From contig JAPORH010000143.1 of assembly GCA_026710325.1 (NCBI GenBank), forward strand, positions 1 to 34,274: a stretch of 34,274 nucleotides of DNA. Reading direction: 5' to 3'. Of this stretch, positions 9,835 through 18,561 are shown in pieces. This DNA comes from Litoreibacter sp. (GTDB taxonomy: Bacteria; Pseudomonadota; Alphaproteobacteria; Rhodobacterales; Rhodobacteraceae). Under the pieces are notes generated by a model. The model ran no database searches, had not been told where the DNA came from, and saw only the letters and a list, made by a program, of their open reading frames with translations. How positions within the stretch are numbered: the first letter of the stretch is position 1; each line of letters opens with the position of its first letter. A program made the position numbers and the translations under genes.

Positions 9835-10556
9835 CACAGGTCAAGCGCCTCCCGAAGCCGGTCCATAGCGCGATCCAGCTTTGCCTGATCCGTGCCACGC
9901 ACCACGAGATTGGCGCCATGCACCCCGTCTCGCTGAAACGGGTAGGACCCAAAAGACAGCTCTGGCATCTCGGCTGCAACCAAGCCGAGCGGGCCAGCGA
10001 GATCACCCTCTCCCCGCTCCACTCGCAGAGTTTCTGACAACAAGGGTGCCCCACCTGTCAGGGTCGGCAAAACGCTTTGTACCATTGCATTGAAAATCGA
10101 CGGCACCCCGGCCATCACATGTACATTCTCGATCTTGAACCCGGGCGCCGTTGAGACTGGGTTGTCGATCAACGTGGCCCCGTCAGGGATGCGCGCCATG
10201 CGCAACCGCGCTTCATTCAATTCAGACCCTGTTTTGGCGTAATGCGCCGCGAGCAGCGCCCGTGCGTCCTCCCGAACGTCGACCTTGGCGCCGAAGGCCG
10301 CGCCGACAGCATCAGCGGTGATATCATCATGGGTCGGGCCAATCCCGCCAGAGGTGAAAACGTATGTATATGTGCGGCTCAGGGATTGGACGGCTCCAAC
10401 AATGCGCTCATGCACATCCGCAACGACACGCACCTCCTGCAAACCGATCCCGATAGCAGTCAACTGACCGGCCAAGTGATGCATATTGGCGTCTCGCGTC
10501 CGGCCAGACAGAATTTCGTCACCGATCACCAGCATCGCGGCAGTTGGGTTGGGCAT
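9834..10556 (-). CDS. MoCF/CinA N-terminal-type molybdopterin-binding-fold protein
   Basis: The 240-aa protein has the MoaB/MogA/CinA fold. It begins AAMLVIGDEILSGRTRDAN, a CinA-like start, and has the conserved VFTSGGIGPTHDDITADAV (about 66-84) and a later HVMAGVPSIF. It lacks the C-terminal PncC nicotinamide-nucleotide amidase domain of full CinA, which is about 400 aa. Short forms are often annotated as competence/damage-inducible protein A or molybdopterin-binding protein; in related proteins the domain has ADP-ribose or FAD pyrophosphatase activity. Which applies here cannot be told. It is the first gene of the four-gene minus-strand operon and is divergent from map, 108 bases away. Confidence 0.88.
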   Translation of the reverse strand: MPNPTAAMLVIGDEILSGRTRDANMHHLAGQLTAIGIGLQEVRVVADVHERIVGAVQSLSRTYTYVFTSGGIGPTHDDITADAVGAAFGAKVDVREDARALLAAHYAKTGSELNEARLRMARIPDGATLIDNPVSTAPGFKIENVHVMAGVPSIFNAMVQSVLPTLTGGAPLLSETLRVERGEGDLAGPLGLVAAEMPELSFGSYPFQRDGVHGANLVVRGTDQAKLDRAMDRLREALDL

Positions 10557-10664
10557 GGGGCAAGACCTCCTTCAAGCTCGCGCGAGATGTAGCGCGACGG
10601 GGTGGAAGCTGCCAGCTTTCTCTCTTATATGGGCGGTACACGCATGATTTAAGGCGCCAGACCA

Positions 10665-11480
10665 GTGGACGACACGCATCAAGGCCGCATCACCAAAGAG
10701 GGGATCCGCATCTACAGTGAGGCGGATTTCGCTGGCATGCGCAAAGCGGGCGCGCTGGCCGCACGCATCCTTGATGATGTGGCTGAATTGGTCGTCCCCG
10801 GCACAACGACCGAGGCGCTCGACAAGTTCATCGAGGACGAGGTCGAGAAGGCCGGCGCAACCTCTGCCACTATTGGCTATAAAGGCTACAAACACGCCTC
10901 CTGCATCTCGGTGAACCACGTGGTTTGCCACGGAATCCCAGGCCCAAAAACGCTGAAAGACGGCGATATCCTGAACATCGACGTGACGGTGATCGTCGAT
11001 GGCTGGTTCGGTGACACCTCCCGCATGTTTGTCGCCGGAAAGCTCAGCCGCAAGGCGGAGCGGCTCGTACAGGTGACGCATGATGCGCTTTTCAAGGGCA
11101 TCGAGGCGGTCAAACCCGGCAACACCTTTGGCGATATAGGCCATGCCATTCAGGCCTATGTCGAGGCGCATCGCATGTCAGTTGTTCGTGATTTCTGCGG
11201 ACATGGGCTTGGACGCGTGTTCCATGCACCACCCAATGTCTTGCATTACGGGCGACGGAGTACGGGCGCGGTTCTTGAAGAGTGGATGTTCTTCACCATC
11301 GAGCCAATGGTCAACCTGGGGCGTCCGGAAACCAAGGTGCTTGCCGATGATTGGACCGCCGTGACGCGGGACAAGTCCTTGTCAGCCCAGTTTGAGCATT
11401 CGGTCGGGGTCACGGCCGATGGAGTCGAGATTTTCACGCTCTCCCCCGGCAATAAATTCCATCCGACCTACACGGTTTAA
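10665..11480 (+). CDS. map: Methionine aminopeptidase, type I
   Basis: Map removes the initiator methionine from new proteins in the cytosol. The 271-aa protein has all five metal ligands of the pita-bread fold: Asp106 (NIDVTV), Asp117 (GDTSR), His180 (GHGLGR), Glu213 (TIEPM) and Glu244 (QFEHSV), plus His89 (VCHGIP) in the active site. The start is GTG 10665 with AAGG ten bases upstream. An unrelated acidic N-terminal extension of about 15 residues is typical for the Rhodobacterales enzyme. The 36-base gap to radC carries a LexA box. It is divergent from the MoCF/CinA-type operon. Confidence 0.96.
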   Translation: MDDTHQGRITKEGIRIYSEADFAGMRKAGALAARILDDVAELVVPGTTTEALDKFIEDEVEKAGATSATIGYKGYKHASCISVNHVVCHGIPGPKTLKDGDILNIDVTVIVDGWFGDTSRMFVAGKLSRKAERLVQVTHDALFKGIEAVKPGNTFGDIGHAIQAYVEAHRMSVVRDFCGHGLGRVFHAPPNVLHYGRRSTGAVLEEWMFFTIEPMVNLGRPETKVLADDWTAVTRDKSLSAQFEHSVGVTADGVEIFTLSPGNKFHPTYTV

Positions 11481-11499
11481 GACGGTTTTAAATAGAATC

Positions 11500-11514
11500 G
11501 TTCTTATTCTGTTC
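11500..11514. promoter_or_regulatory. LexA (SOS) box of the alphaproteobacterial type
   Basis: GTTCTTATTCTGTTC is an exact match to GTTC-N7-GTTC, the direct-repeat LexA operator described for alphaproteobacteria. It ends two bases before the radC start and leaves no room for a ribosome site, so repression there would block the radC message directly. Confidence 0.65.
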
Positions 11515-11516
11515 TT

Positions 11517-12269
11517 ATGACAGATCAGAGTTATGAGTTTGAGGCAGCGGCGCTGCCGAGTTTTGAAGCAATCAGATTGCAACCAAGCGAGCCTAAGGAA
11601 GTGCGGCTCGACGGACATCGCGGGCGTCTGCGCGAGCGGTTCATGAGCGTCGAACCCGAGGCTGTTGACGATCAAGAGATTTTGGAGCTGATCCTCTACC
11701 GCGCCATTCCGCGGCGGGAGGTGCGGTCACTCGCGCGGCGTTTGCTGTTTCGCTTTGGCGATTTCAACCGCGTCATTTCTGCCGCCCCGGCACGCATGGC
11801 TGAGGTTCAGGGTGTTGGCAGCGCCGTAATCCAGGAGCTGAAGATCGTCGAGGCCGCAGCCCATAAAATGGCGCGCGCCAAAATCATGAAGCGGGAGGTC
11901 CTCTCAAGCTGGGACGCTCTGCTGGATTACTGCCAAACCCGCATGGCGCATCTGGATATCGAACAATTCCGCGTGCTCTACTTAGACCGAAAAAACGTGC
12001 TGATCGCGGATGAGGCGCAAGGGAAAGGCACGATTGATCATGTGCCCGTTTACCCACGCGAGATCGTCAAACGCGCTTTGGAACTGAACGCAGCCGCGCT
12101 CATCCTTGTACACAACCACCCGTCAGGTGACCCGACCCCATCACCCGAGGATATCGATATGACAAAAGCGGTACAAACTGCGGGGGATACGCTTGGTATC
12201 GTGCTGCATGACCATCTGGTGATCGGGAAGGCCAAACACGTTTCATTCCGGGCGGAACGTTTGATTTAG
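11517..12269 (+). CDS. radC: RadC-family JAB1/MPN domain protein
   Basis: The 250-aa protein has a helix-hairpin-helix-like N-terminal region (VQGVGSAVIQELK) and a C-terminal MPN/JAB domain with the zinc-site motif H199-N-H201 ... D212 (HNHPSGDPTPSPEDID). RadC was named for DNA repair, but its role is unproven; the fold suggests a metal-dependent hydrolase or nucleic-acid-associated enzyme. ATG 11517 gives the family-typical N-terminus. The usual Shine-Dalgarno site is absent because a LexA box occupies that place, so translation may be leaderless or coupled to map. It ends three bases from the oppositely directed fusion gene, with no room for a separate terminator. Confidence 0.93.
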   Translation: MTDQSYEFEAAALPSFEAIRLQPSEPKEVRLDGHRGRLRERFMSVEPEAVDDQEILELILYRAIPRREVRSLARRLLFRFGDFNRVISAAPARMAEVQGVGSAVIQELKIVEAAAHKMARAKIMKREVLSSWDALLDYCQTRMAHLDIEQFRVLYLDRKNVLIADEAQGKGTIDHVPVYPREIVKRALELNAAALILVHNHPSGDPTPSPEDIDMTKAVQTAGDTLGIVLHDHLVIGKAKHVSFRAERLI

Positions 12270-12272
12270 ACC

Positions 12273-13814
12273 CTATTCAATCCAAACTTCAACACGACGG
12301 TTGAGGGAACGACCCCAAGCTATGTCGTCACAGGCCATTGGCAGAACCTCACCAAACGCGTCAGCTGCCACCTCAATTTGATCGAAATTTGCAATCCCGG
12401 CGGCCTCCCGCACTTGATCAAGCACAAGCGCCGCGCGGCGCAGGGCAAGCTCCTTGTTGGGGCCGGAAGGGCCCTGCCCATCACTGAAGCCAACAAAAAC
12501 AAGCGAACGGCCGTCAAACCGGCCTGTCTCCAAAGCCTGTGCCAAACGCGCAATATTCTCGCTTGATTGAACATCCAGCCGGACACCGCTTTCAAAGCGG
12601 AACGTCGTAGACAGCCGTGTGCGGTTCCGCAAGGTCTCGACAAGGCGTTGTAGCTCAACCAATGGGGCCTCGGCGCTCACGTTGGCAATTGCATGTGCCA
12701 GCCGGTCGCCGAGTTCCCCAAACGCGCTTTCAGTAATGGCCTGATCGACATAACCGGTTCGCCGGATCACCAGATCAGCCGCCGGAGAACGCGTAAACGC
12801 CAAGAACTCACGCAAAATCAGCGGCAACCTGCGGGGCGGTGTGTAAAGCATAAGGGGAAGGGTTAGCGGATAATCTTCAGTCCTGAGCGATGTCACACTT
12901 GCCTCTTGCTCAAACCCGCAAGCGCCTTTGAGCCGCATCGGAACGGCGTTACCGACCGTGCTCAGCGTGCCGAGACCGATAGACGACGCGTCGCGTGCGA
13001 CCGCATCTGCCAGATCATCTGGGTCTGGAAAGGATTGCTCGGCTTGCAGGCTGCCACGACCAAATGGCGTGATGATGCGAGACAAGAGCGCTTCATGGAT
13101 ACCGGTGTTTTCAGGGGGCGCGAGCGCCACGATTTCAGTTTCGACGCCGCCAAGGTCGGACCAACTCCTGATTTCACCTTGGAAGACTTTTGACAGCTCC
13201 TCCAAGGTAAGCGATTTAACCGGCTGATCGGGTGCCGTCATAGCAATCAATCCATCCAGTGCCAAAACGCGGGCACGCTTGTTGCGGGCCAGCGGGCTAG
13301 GCGATGTCGACGCGGCAAGGCCCAATTCGTCGTGGTTTGGCTCCCTCAGAACCATCGCAATATCAGCCGCATCGGCGATCAGGTCAGCGTAACCCTCAGC
13401 CGTGGAACTTGACCGAAGGGCAAACCGCGCTCGGACCCTCTCCGCATCACTCAGAATAAAGGTCGAATGCGCGTCATCTTGGACCTCGCGCGTGACGGAA
13501 AACTGGTTTTGAGTTGCAAAGGACTGGATTAGGGCAGGCAGCAATACATCGCCGATGAACCGCGTGCCGGAAAAGGTCGCCTCCGCGATAAATGCATCGA
13601 GGTCCGGGCAACCTGGCCCAGCGCAGGTCACGCCTTCGCCATCCAGCGTCAGCGGCCCGTAGATCGTATCCACACGGTAGAATTCCCCATCATAGCTGAG
13701 CAGCGTGCCTTCAATCTCAATCGCGCCATCGCGCGACGTCAGAGAAACGTCCTGAGCAAAAGCGGGCGACGCGCAGAGCAGCACTGCGCAGAGCATGCGT
13801 CGGAATGTGGTCAA
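12273..13814 (-). CDS. PstS-like periplasmic binding domain fused to OmpA domain
   Basis: The 513-aa protein begins with a signal peptide (MTTFRRMLCAVLLCASPAFA) if the TTG at 13814 is used. ATG 13796 would leave an unusually short, uncharged signal, so TTG is favoured; CAGG sits about eight bases upstream. After a short beta-rich stretch, residues about 80-340 resemble the phosphate-binding (PstS-like) periplasmic fold, with SLTLEELSKVFQGEIRSWSDL and PENTGIHEALLSRI. Residues about 400-513 are an OmpA peptidoglycan-binding domain, with GFSDGQG in place of GHTDxxG, LALRRAALV, and NRRVEVW at the end. The ligand is unknown and no transporter genes adjoin. It follows the secreted unknown protein by 27 bases on the same strand and probably shares its operon. 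Confidence 0.85.
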   Translation of the reverse strand: MTTFRRMLCAVLLCASPAFAQDVSLTSRDGAIEIEGTLLSYDGEFYRVDTIYGPLTLDGEGVTCAGPGCPDLDAFIAEATFSGTRFIGDVLLPALIQSFATQNQFSVTREVQDDAHSTFILSDAERVRARFALRSSSTAEGYADLIADAADIAMVLREPNHDELGLAASTSPSPLARNKRARVLALDGLIAMTAPDQPVKSLTLEELSKVFQGEIRSWSDLGGVETEIVALAPPENTGIHEALLSRIITPFGRGSLQAEQSFPDPDDLADAVARDASSIGLGTLSTVGNAVPMRLKGACGFEQEASVTSLRTEDYPLTLPLMLYTPPRRLPLILREFLAFTRSPAADLVIRRTGYVDQAITESAFGELGDRLAHAIANVSAEAPLVELQRLVETLRNRTRLSTTFRFESGVRLDVQSSENIARLAQALETGRFDGRSLVFVGFSDGQGPSGPNKELALRRAALVLDQVREAAGIANFDQIEVAADAFGEVLPMACDDIAWGRSLNRRVEVWIE

Positions 13815-13841
13815 GTGATAGCCTGTTGTCGTCGCGTTGAA

Positions 13842-14681
13842 TCAACGCTTCGCGAGTTTCAGGTCTTGGAGCGCGTTTTTCAACAAAAACATCTCCCCAA
13901 TTTGCGCGCAGCCCGGGGCAGCGACTTTCAACTTGTAACGCAGGGCTGGGAGATCAGGCATGATCTTCAAAACAGACCCCCTTGCGCCCTCGGCGCAGGT
14001 CGCCGCATCAACCTCTCGCTCGAGCGCAAGACGTACGACCCCTGGTTCTTGTCTTGGGTCGTCTTGATACGACAGGATATGCAAGCTGCCCTTTGACCCA
14101 AGAATTTCGATCGAAACAGGCATGTGATCCGGTGCACTGGCTTTAATGGCCATCGGCGCGCCGTCTTCCCAAGCGATTGCGAGGCGCGTGAAATCAGCTA
14201 GGTCAGCCACGCGGGCACGATCATATAGGATCTGTTCAGGCGAAAACTTAGCCTCGACTGTGCCAGTTGGCTCCAATGCAGGTAGCTCAAACTCTAGCAA
14301 CCCGGCGTAGGACAGAACGTTTTCGAACTCCAGTCCCGCATGGGAGATGACGACCTTCGCCTCGGGCCGGCAAGGCGCGGAGAGTGAGACAGACAGCATC
14401 GCTCCAGCAACAACATCGACCGTCATCTCTTCCTTACACGAAATCCCAAACGCACTAATCGCGCGTTGCGACGCCATGATTGGAAGGAGACTGCCCTCAT
14501 CTTTTGGCAAAGCGGATATCGAAAGAACATCAAATCCTGCTGGGGTCACGGGTAGGGTCGGCAATTCTTCCTGCACCTGCGGCAAAGGCGCACGCATTGC
14601 AAAAGGAATACCGTCGGAAAACACAGCGCTCGGCACGTATGCCAAAAGCGCGGCCAGGACACCGGCGCGGAAAATGCTCAT
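13842..14681 (-). CDS. Secreted protein of unknown function downstream of secA
   Basis: The product is 279 aa from ATG 14681 with GAGG eight bases upstream; the TTG one codon earlier is rejected. A signal peptide (MSIFRAGVLAALLAYVPSAVFS) precedes a mature region with no membrane segment. The region is beta-rich and has four cysteines (in SCKEE, APCRPE, ATCAEG and APGCAQ) that could form two disulfides in the periplasm. I recognise no named domain; similar proteins follow secA in Roseobacter-group genomes as I recall, and are sometimes loosely labelled translocase. It lies 111 bases after the secA stop and 27 bases before the fusion gene on the same strand. A role in envelope structure with the fusion protein is possible but unproven. 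Confidence 0.75.
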   Translation of the reverse strand: MSIFRAGVLAALLAYVPSAVFSDGIPFAMRAPLPQVQEELPTLPVTPAGFDVLSISALPKDEGSLLPIMASQRAISAFGISCKEEMTVDVVAGAMLSVSLSAPCRPEAKVVISHAGLEFENVLSYAGLLEFELPALEPTGTVEAKFSPEQILYDRARVADLADFTRLAIAWEDGAPMAIKASAPDHMPVSIEILGSKGSLHILSYQDDPRQEPGVVRLALEREVDAATCAEGARGSVLKIMPDLPALRYKLKVAAPGCAQIGEMFLLKNALQDLKLAKR

Positions 14682-14792
14682 CAAACTGCCTCACGTGCCG
14701 GTTTTTCCGGCTTCATTGAGGACAGCTGTGAATCTCAATTATGGCAGAAATGTGGCAAAACTGCTCGATTGGCACAGTTTCGCCTTATTTTC

Positions 14793-17495
14793 CTACTCGA
14801 ACCGACCGTGGCAGTGCTTGAATTTCTTACCAGACCCGCAGGGGCAGGGCGAATTTCTCCCTGGGTTGCCCCAGGTGGAGCGGTCGTTCTCGTCGAAGCC
14901 TTCCAGCGCCGGGCCAGCAGGTGCCGCATTTTGTTCAGCTGCGGGTTCTGCCGCAGCCATTGCGGCCTGCTGCTGCGCGATGAGTTGCTGCATCATTTGC
15001 TGCTGCTGCTCTTCCGTCAGCGGTACAATACGCGACAGCTTCTCGGTAACATCCGCACGCAAGCCATCGAGCATGCTTTCAAAGAGCTGGAAGCCGTCAT
15101 TCTTGAACTCATTCAGGGGGTCGCGCTGCGCATAGCCGCGGAAGCCCACAACAGAACGCAAATGCTCTAGCGCCAGCAGGTGTTCGCGCCATTTGCCATC
15201 AATGGTTTGCAGCAGAAGCTGCTTTTCGATGTTGCGCATGTTTTCTGGGCCGAAATCCACGGCCTTTTTGGCCATGAACTCGTCAGATGCCTTGTAAAGG
15301 CGCTCCGCAATCTCATCGTTATCGACGCCTTCCTCGGCGGCCCATTCAATCACCGGCACATCAATACCCAGCTTCTCCATGGTCGCGACATAGAGCCCCT
15401 GCGTGTCCCATTGGTCTGCGTAGGATTTGGGCGGCATGTATTGGTCAACAAGGTCGTCGATCACCTGATGGCGCATATCTTGCGCGATCTCGCCGACCTC
15501 CTCGGCCTCCATGATTTCCATCCGCTGACCAAAGATAACCTTCCGCTGGTCGTTCATGACGTCGTCAAACTTCAGAAGCTGCTTCCGGATGTCGAAGTTG
15601 CGCCCTTCAACCTTGGCCTGCGCCTTCTCTAGCGATTTGTTCACCCAAGGGTGTGCAATCGCCTCGCCTTCTTTCATCCCAAGAGTGGAAAGCATCTTGT
15701 CCAGCCGGTCGGATCCAAAAATCCGCATCAAGTCATCTTCCAGAGACAGGAAAAAGGACGAGCGACCAGGGTCGCCCTGACGACCGGAGCGGCCACGTAG
15801 CTGGTTGTCGATCCGGCGGCTTTCGTGGCGTTCGGTTGCGAGTACGAATAGACCGCCGGCCGCTTTGACTTCGGCCTCAGACTTCTCGTGTTCGGCTTCA
15901 ATCTTGGCCCGGATCGCGTCTGCGTCGCCTTCCGGATCAGCAGCCAGCGCTTCCATGATCTGGATTTCGACATTGCCACCGAGCTTAATGTCAGTGCCGC
16001 GCCCGGCCATGTTGGTCGCAATCGTCACGGCGCCAAGCTTGCCCGCGTCAGCGACGATTTGCGCCTCTTTCTCGTGTTGGCGCGCGTTCAGTACGTTGTG
16101 CTCGACATTTGCTTTGGTCAGCAAATCAGACAGGTATTCCGACTTTTCAATCGAAGTTGTCCCGACCAGCACCGGCTGGCCCTTCTGATTTGCCTCTTTG
16201 ATCTCTTCGACGATAGCATCGTATTTTTCTTTGGCGGTCCGGTAAATCGCGTCATGTTCGTCGATACGCGCAATCGGCCTGTTTGTCGGCACCTCAACCA
16301 CGCCAAGACCGTAGATTTCCTTGAACTCCTCGGCCTCCGTCGCGGCGGTCCCAGTCATGCCGGAAAGCTTTGAATAGAGCCTGAAATAGTTCTGGAACGT
16401 CACCGATGCGAGGGTCACGTTCTCAGGCTGAATATCGCAGCCCTCTTTCGCCTCGATGGCTTGGTGCAAACCGCCGGACAAACGGCGCCCTTGCATCATC
16501 CGGCCCGTAAATTCATCGACGAGCATCACCTGGCCGTCGCGTACCATGTAATCCTTGTCCTTATGAAACGCCTTATGCGCCTTCATCGCCTCGGTCACGT
16601 GATGGACCATTGTGGTGCTTTCAGGGTCGTATAGCGATTGCCCCTCGGGCAGCAGCTCCCTTTTATGCAGCCACTCCTCAACGAACTCGTTGCCCTCATC
16701 CGTGAACGTCACGGCGCGGGTTTTTTCGTCCAGGGTGAAGTGGTCGTCTTGGATCTCCGGGATGAGTTTGTCGATGGTCACGTAAAGCTCAGAGCGGTCC
16801 TGCGACGGCCCTGAAATAATCAGCGGCGTCCGCGCCTCGTCAATCAGGATCGAGTCGACCTCATCCACGATCGCGAAGAAATGCCCGCGCTGCGACATCT
16901 CATCGAGCGACGATTTCATGTTGTCGCGCAAATAATCGAAGCCCAACTCATTGTTCGTGGCATAAGTCACATCGGCCGCATAGGCCACGCGCTTCTCCTC
17001 ATCGGGCTGTTGCGGGTAGACCGCACCAGTGGTCAGGCCCAACTGGCTGAACACGTTGCCCATCCATTCGGCATCGCGCTTCACAAGGTATTCGTTAACG
17101 GTGACGATATGCACGCCCTTGCCCGCAAGCGCGTTCAGGTAGGCGGGGAAACAGGCAACAAGGGTTTTGCCCTCGCCCGTCTTCATCTCAGAAATGTTGC
17201 CCTGATGCAGGAAAATGCCGCCCATCAGCTGCGTGTCAAAGGCGCGCAGACCAAGGGCGCGTCTGGCAGCTTCGCGCACGTTGGCAAAAGCCTCTGGCAG
17301 CAGATCATCCAGGCTTTCGCCCTTTTGCGCCCGCATAGCCAGGTCTTCGGTCTTCTGCTTCAGCGCGTCGTCGGAGAGCTTTTCAAACTCAGGCTCCAGC
17401 GCATTGATCTTGGCCACCAGCGGGCGCACCGCTTTGACTTTGCGGTCATTTGGAGTGCCAAACACCTTGTTGGAAATCGTGCCCAAGCCAAGCAT
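14793..17495 (-). CDS. secA: Preprotein translocase ATPase SecA
   Basis: SecA drives secretory proteins through SecYEG at the inner membrane. The 900-aa protein has Walker A MKTGEGKT (104-111), the [15 protein letters not shown] segment of motif II near residue 210, a helicase-like second nucleotide-binding domain ([38 protein letters not shown]), and the C-terminal zinc-binding tail [13 protein letters not shown] that contacts SecB and phospholipid. A Gln-rich linker ([10 protein letters not shown] near residue 840) precedes the tail. The start ATG 17495 has AAGGCAG upstream. It is divergent from ppiC. The two downstream genes on the same strand encode exported proteins. Confidence 0.98.
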   Translation of the reverse strand: MLGLGTISNKVFGTPNDRKVKAVRPLVAKINALEPEFEKLSDDALKQKTEDLAMRAQKGESLDDLLPEAFANVREAARRALGLRAFDTQLMGGIFLHQGNISEMKTGEGKTLVACFPAYLNALAGKGVHIVTVNEYLVKRDAEWMGNVFSQLGLTTGAVYPQQPDEEKRVAYAADVTYATNNELGFDYLRDNMKSSLDEMSQRGHFFAIVDEVDSILIDEARTPLIISGPSQDRSELYVTIDKLIPEIQDDHFTLDEKTRAVTFTDEGNEFVEEWLHKRELLPEGQSLYDPESTTMVHHVTEAMKAHKAFHKDKDYMVRDGQVMLVDEFTGRMMQGRRLSGGLHQAIEAKEGCDIQPENVTLASVTFQNYFRLYSKLSGMTGTAATEAEEFKEIYGLGVVEVPTNRPIARIDEHDAIYRTAKEKYDAIVEEIKEANQKGQPVLVGTTSIEKSEYLSDLLTKANVEHNVLNARQHEKEAQIVADAGKLGAVTIATNMAGRGTDIKLGGNVEIQIMEALAADPEGDADAIRAKIEAEHEKSEAEVKAAGGLFVLATERHESRRIDNQLRGRSGRQGDPGRSSFFLSLEDDLMRIFGSDRLDKMLSTLGMKEGEAIAHPWVNKSLEKAQAKVEGRNFDIRKQLLKFDDVMNDQRKVIFGQRMEIMEAEEVGEIAQDMRHQVIDDLVDQYMPPKSYADQWDTQGLYVATMEKLGIDVPVIEWAAEEGVDNDEIAERLYKASDEFMAKKAVDFGPENMRNIEKQLLLQTIDGKWREHLLALEHLRSVVGFRGYAQRDPLNEFKNDGFQLFESMLDGLRADVTEKLSRIVPLTEEQQQQMMQQLIAQQQAAMAAAEPAAEQNAAPAGPALEGFDENDRSTWGNPGRNSPCPCGSGKKFKHCHGRFE

Positions 17496-17687
17496 ATATC
17501 TCTGCCTTACTGCGGCACGTCTCAGCCGCCTAACATCATCGTGTCAAGGTTCGCCTTGCCTGCAGGACGGCTGAACCATATCTCATGGCTCAAGACGCTG
17601 TCGCCTTGGCCTCGAGGTGATGTAAGAGGCGGCAGATATAGTGTCAACGGCGCGGACCTCCCCGCACCCCAACAGGAGCCAATAAAT

Positions 17688-18527
17688 ATGGGCAAATTCA
17701 CCACACTTCTTTGTGCAACCGCTATGTCGGGGGCGCTCGCATTGCCCGGTGTGGCTCAAGACGCAGACACGGTTCTTGCCACCGTCAATGGCAACGAGAT
17801 CACCTTGGGCCATGTGATCGCGCTTCGGGAACGGCTGCCCGGCCAATATCAGCAGATCGATGACCAGAGGCTCTATGACGGCATTTTGGAACAACTTATC
17901 CAACAAACTGCCCTCGCCGACACGATACGCGACAGCACAGATCGCGACATAGTGCTGGGGCTCGAAAACGAAGTAAATGCGTTTCTGTCAAGCAATGTAG
18001 TGACAGAGCTTCGGCAGATCGAGATTAGCGAAGACGCCGTGCGCGCAGCCTATGACGTCGAATATGCTGATGTCGCGCCCGAAACCGAATACACCGCGGC
18101 CCACATCCTGGTCGAATCCGAGGAAGAGGCACTAGCGATTATCGAAATGCTCGACAATGGCGCGGATTTCGGGACTTTGGCGCGCGAACGCTCGACCGGA
18201 CCGTCCGGGCCGCGTGGCGGCGACCTCGGGTGGTTTACGAAGGGCCAAATGGTGCCCCCATTTGAAAACGCCGTGCTTGCCCTTGAAGACGGGGCCTATT
18301 CACCGCCCGTCGAGACTCAGTTCGGCTGGCATGTCGTGAAGCGCAATGGCAGCCGCAATATTGCCGCCCCAGCCTTCGAAGAGGTGAGCAGCCAGATTGA
18401 GCAGGAACTCGCGGATCAGCAGCTAAGCGAAGCGGTGAATGCAATTGTGGCGTCCGCCGAGGTGTCCCGCACCGTGATCGACATTGATCCCGCGCTCATC
18501 CGCGATGTAGACCTGCTTTCGAAATGA
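17688..18527 (+). CDS. ppiC: Exported parvulin-type peptidyl-prolyl isomerase
   Basis: PpiC-type enzymes help fold secreted proteins by prolyl cis-trans isomerisation. The 279-aa protein has a signal peptide (MGKFTTLLCATAMSGALALP) and a helical chaperone-like segment, then a parvulin domain from about 130 to 220. That domain carries YTAAHILVESEEEA, the ARERSTGPSGPRGGDLGWF loop and FGWHVVKR, all typical. The start ATG 17688 has CAGGAG nine bases upstream; the open frame extends 269 codons further back but that part is antisense to secA. It is divergent from secA, which suits a secretion-linked chaperone, and is followed 34 bases later by argJ, a pairing common in Rhodobacterales. The gene symbol is a family-level choice. 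Confidence 0.92.
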   Translation: MGKFTTLLCATAMSGALALPGVAQDADTVLATVNGNEITLGHVIALRERLPGQYQQIDDQRLYDGILEQLIQQTALADTIRDSTDRDIVLGLENEVNAFLSSNVVTELRQIEISEDAVRAAYDVEYADVAPETEYTAAHILVESEEEALAIIEMLDNGADFGTLARERSTGPSGPRGGDLGWFTKGQMVPPFENAVLALEDGAYSPPVETQFGWHVVKRNGSRNIAAPAFEEVSSQIEQELADQQLSEAVNAIVASAEVSRTVIDIDPALIRDVDLLSK

Positions 18528-18561
18528 CCTGAAAGACGCGCCTGACGGGGGACGGCAATCC

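Noticed and set aside
17542-17547. Exact TTGACA on the minus strand upstream of secA as a -35 element
   Set aside because: No acceptable -10 element lies 16-18 bases downstream.
16881-17687. Plus-strand upstream extension of the ppiC frame
   Set aside because: It is antisense to secA; the signal peptide and ribosome site place the ppiC start at 17688.
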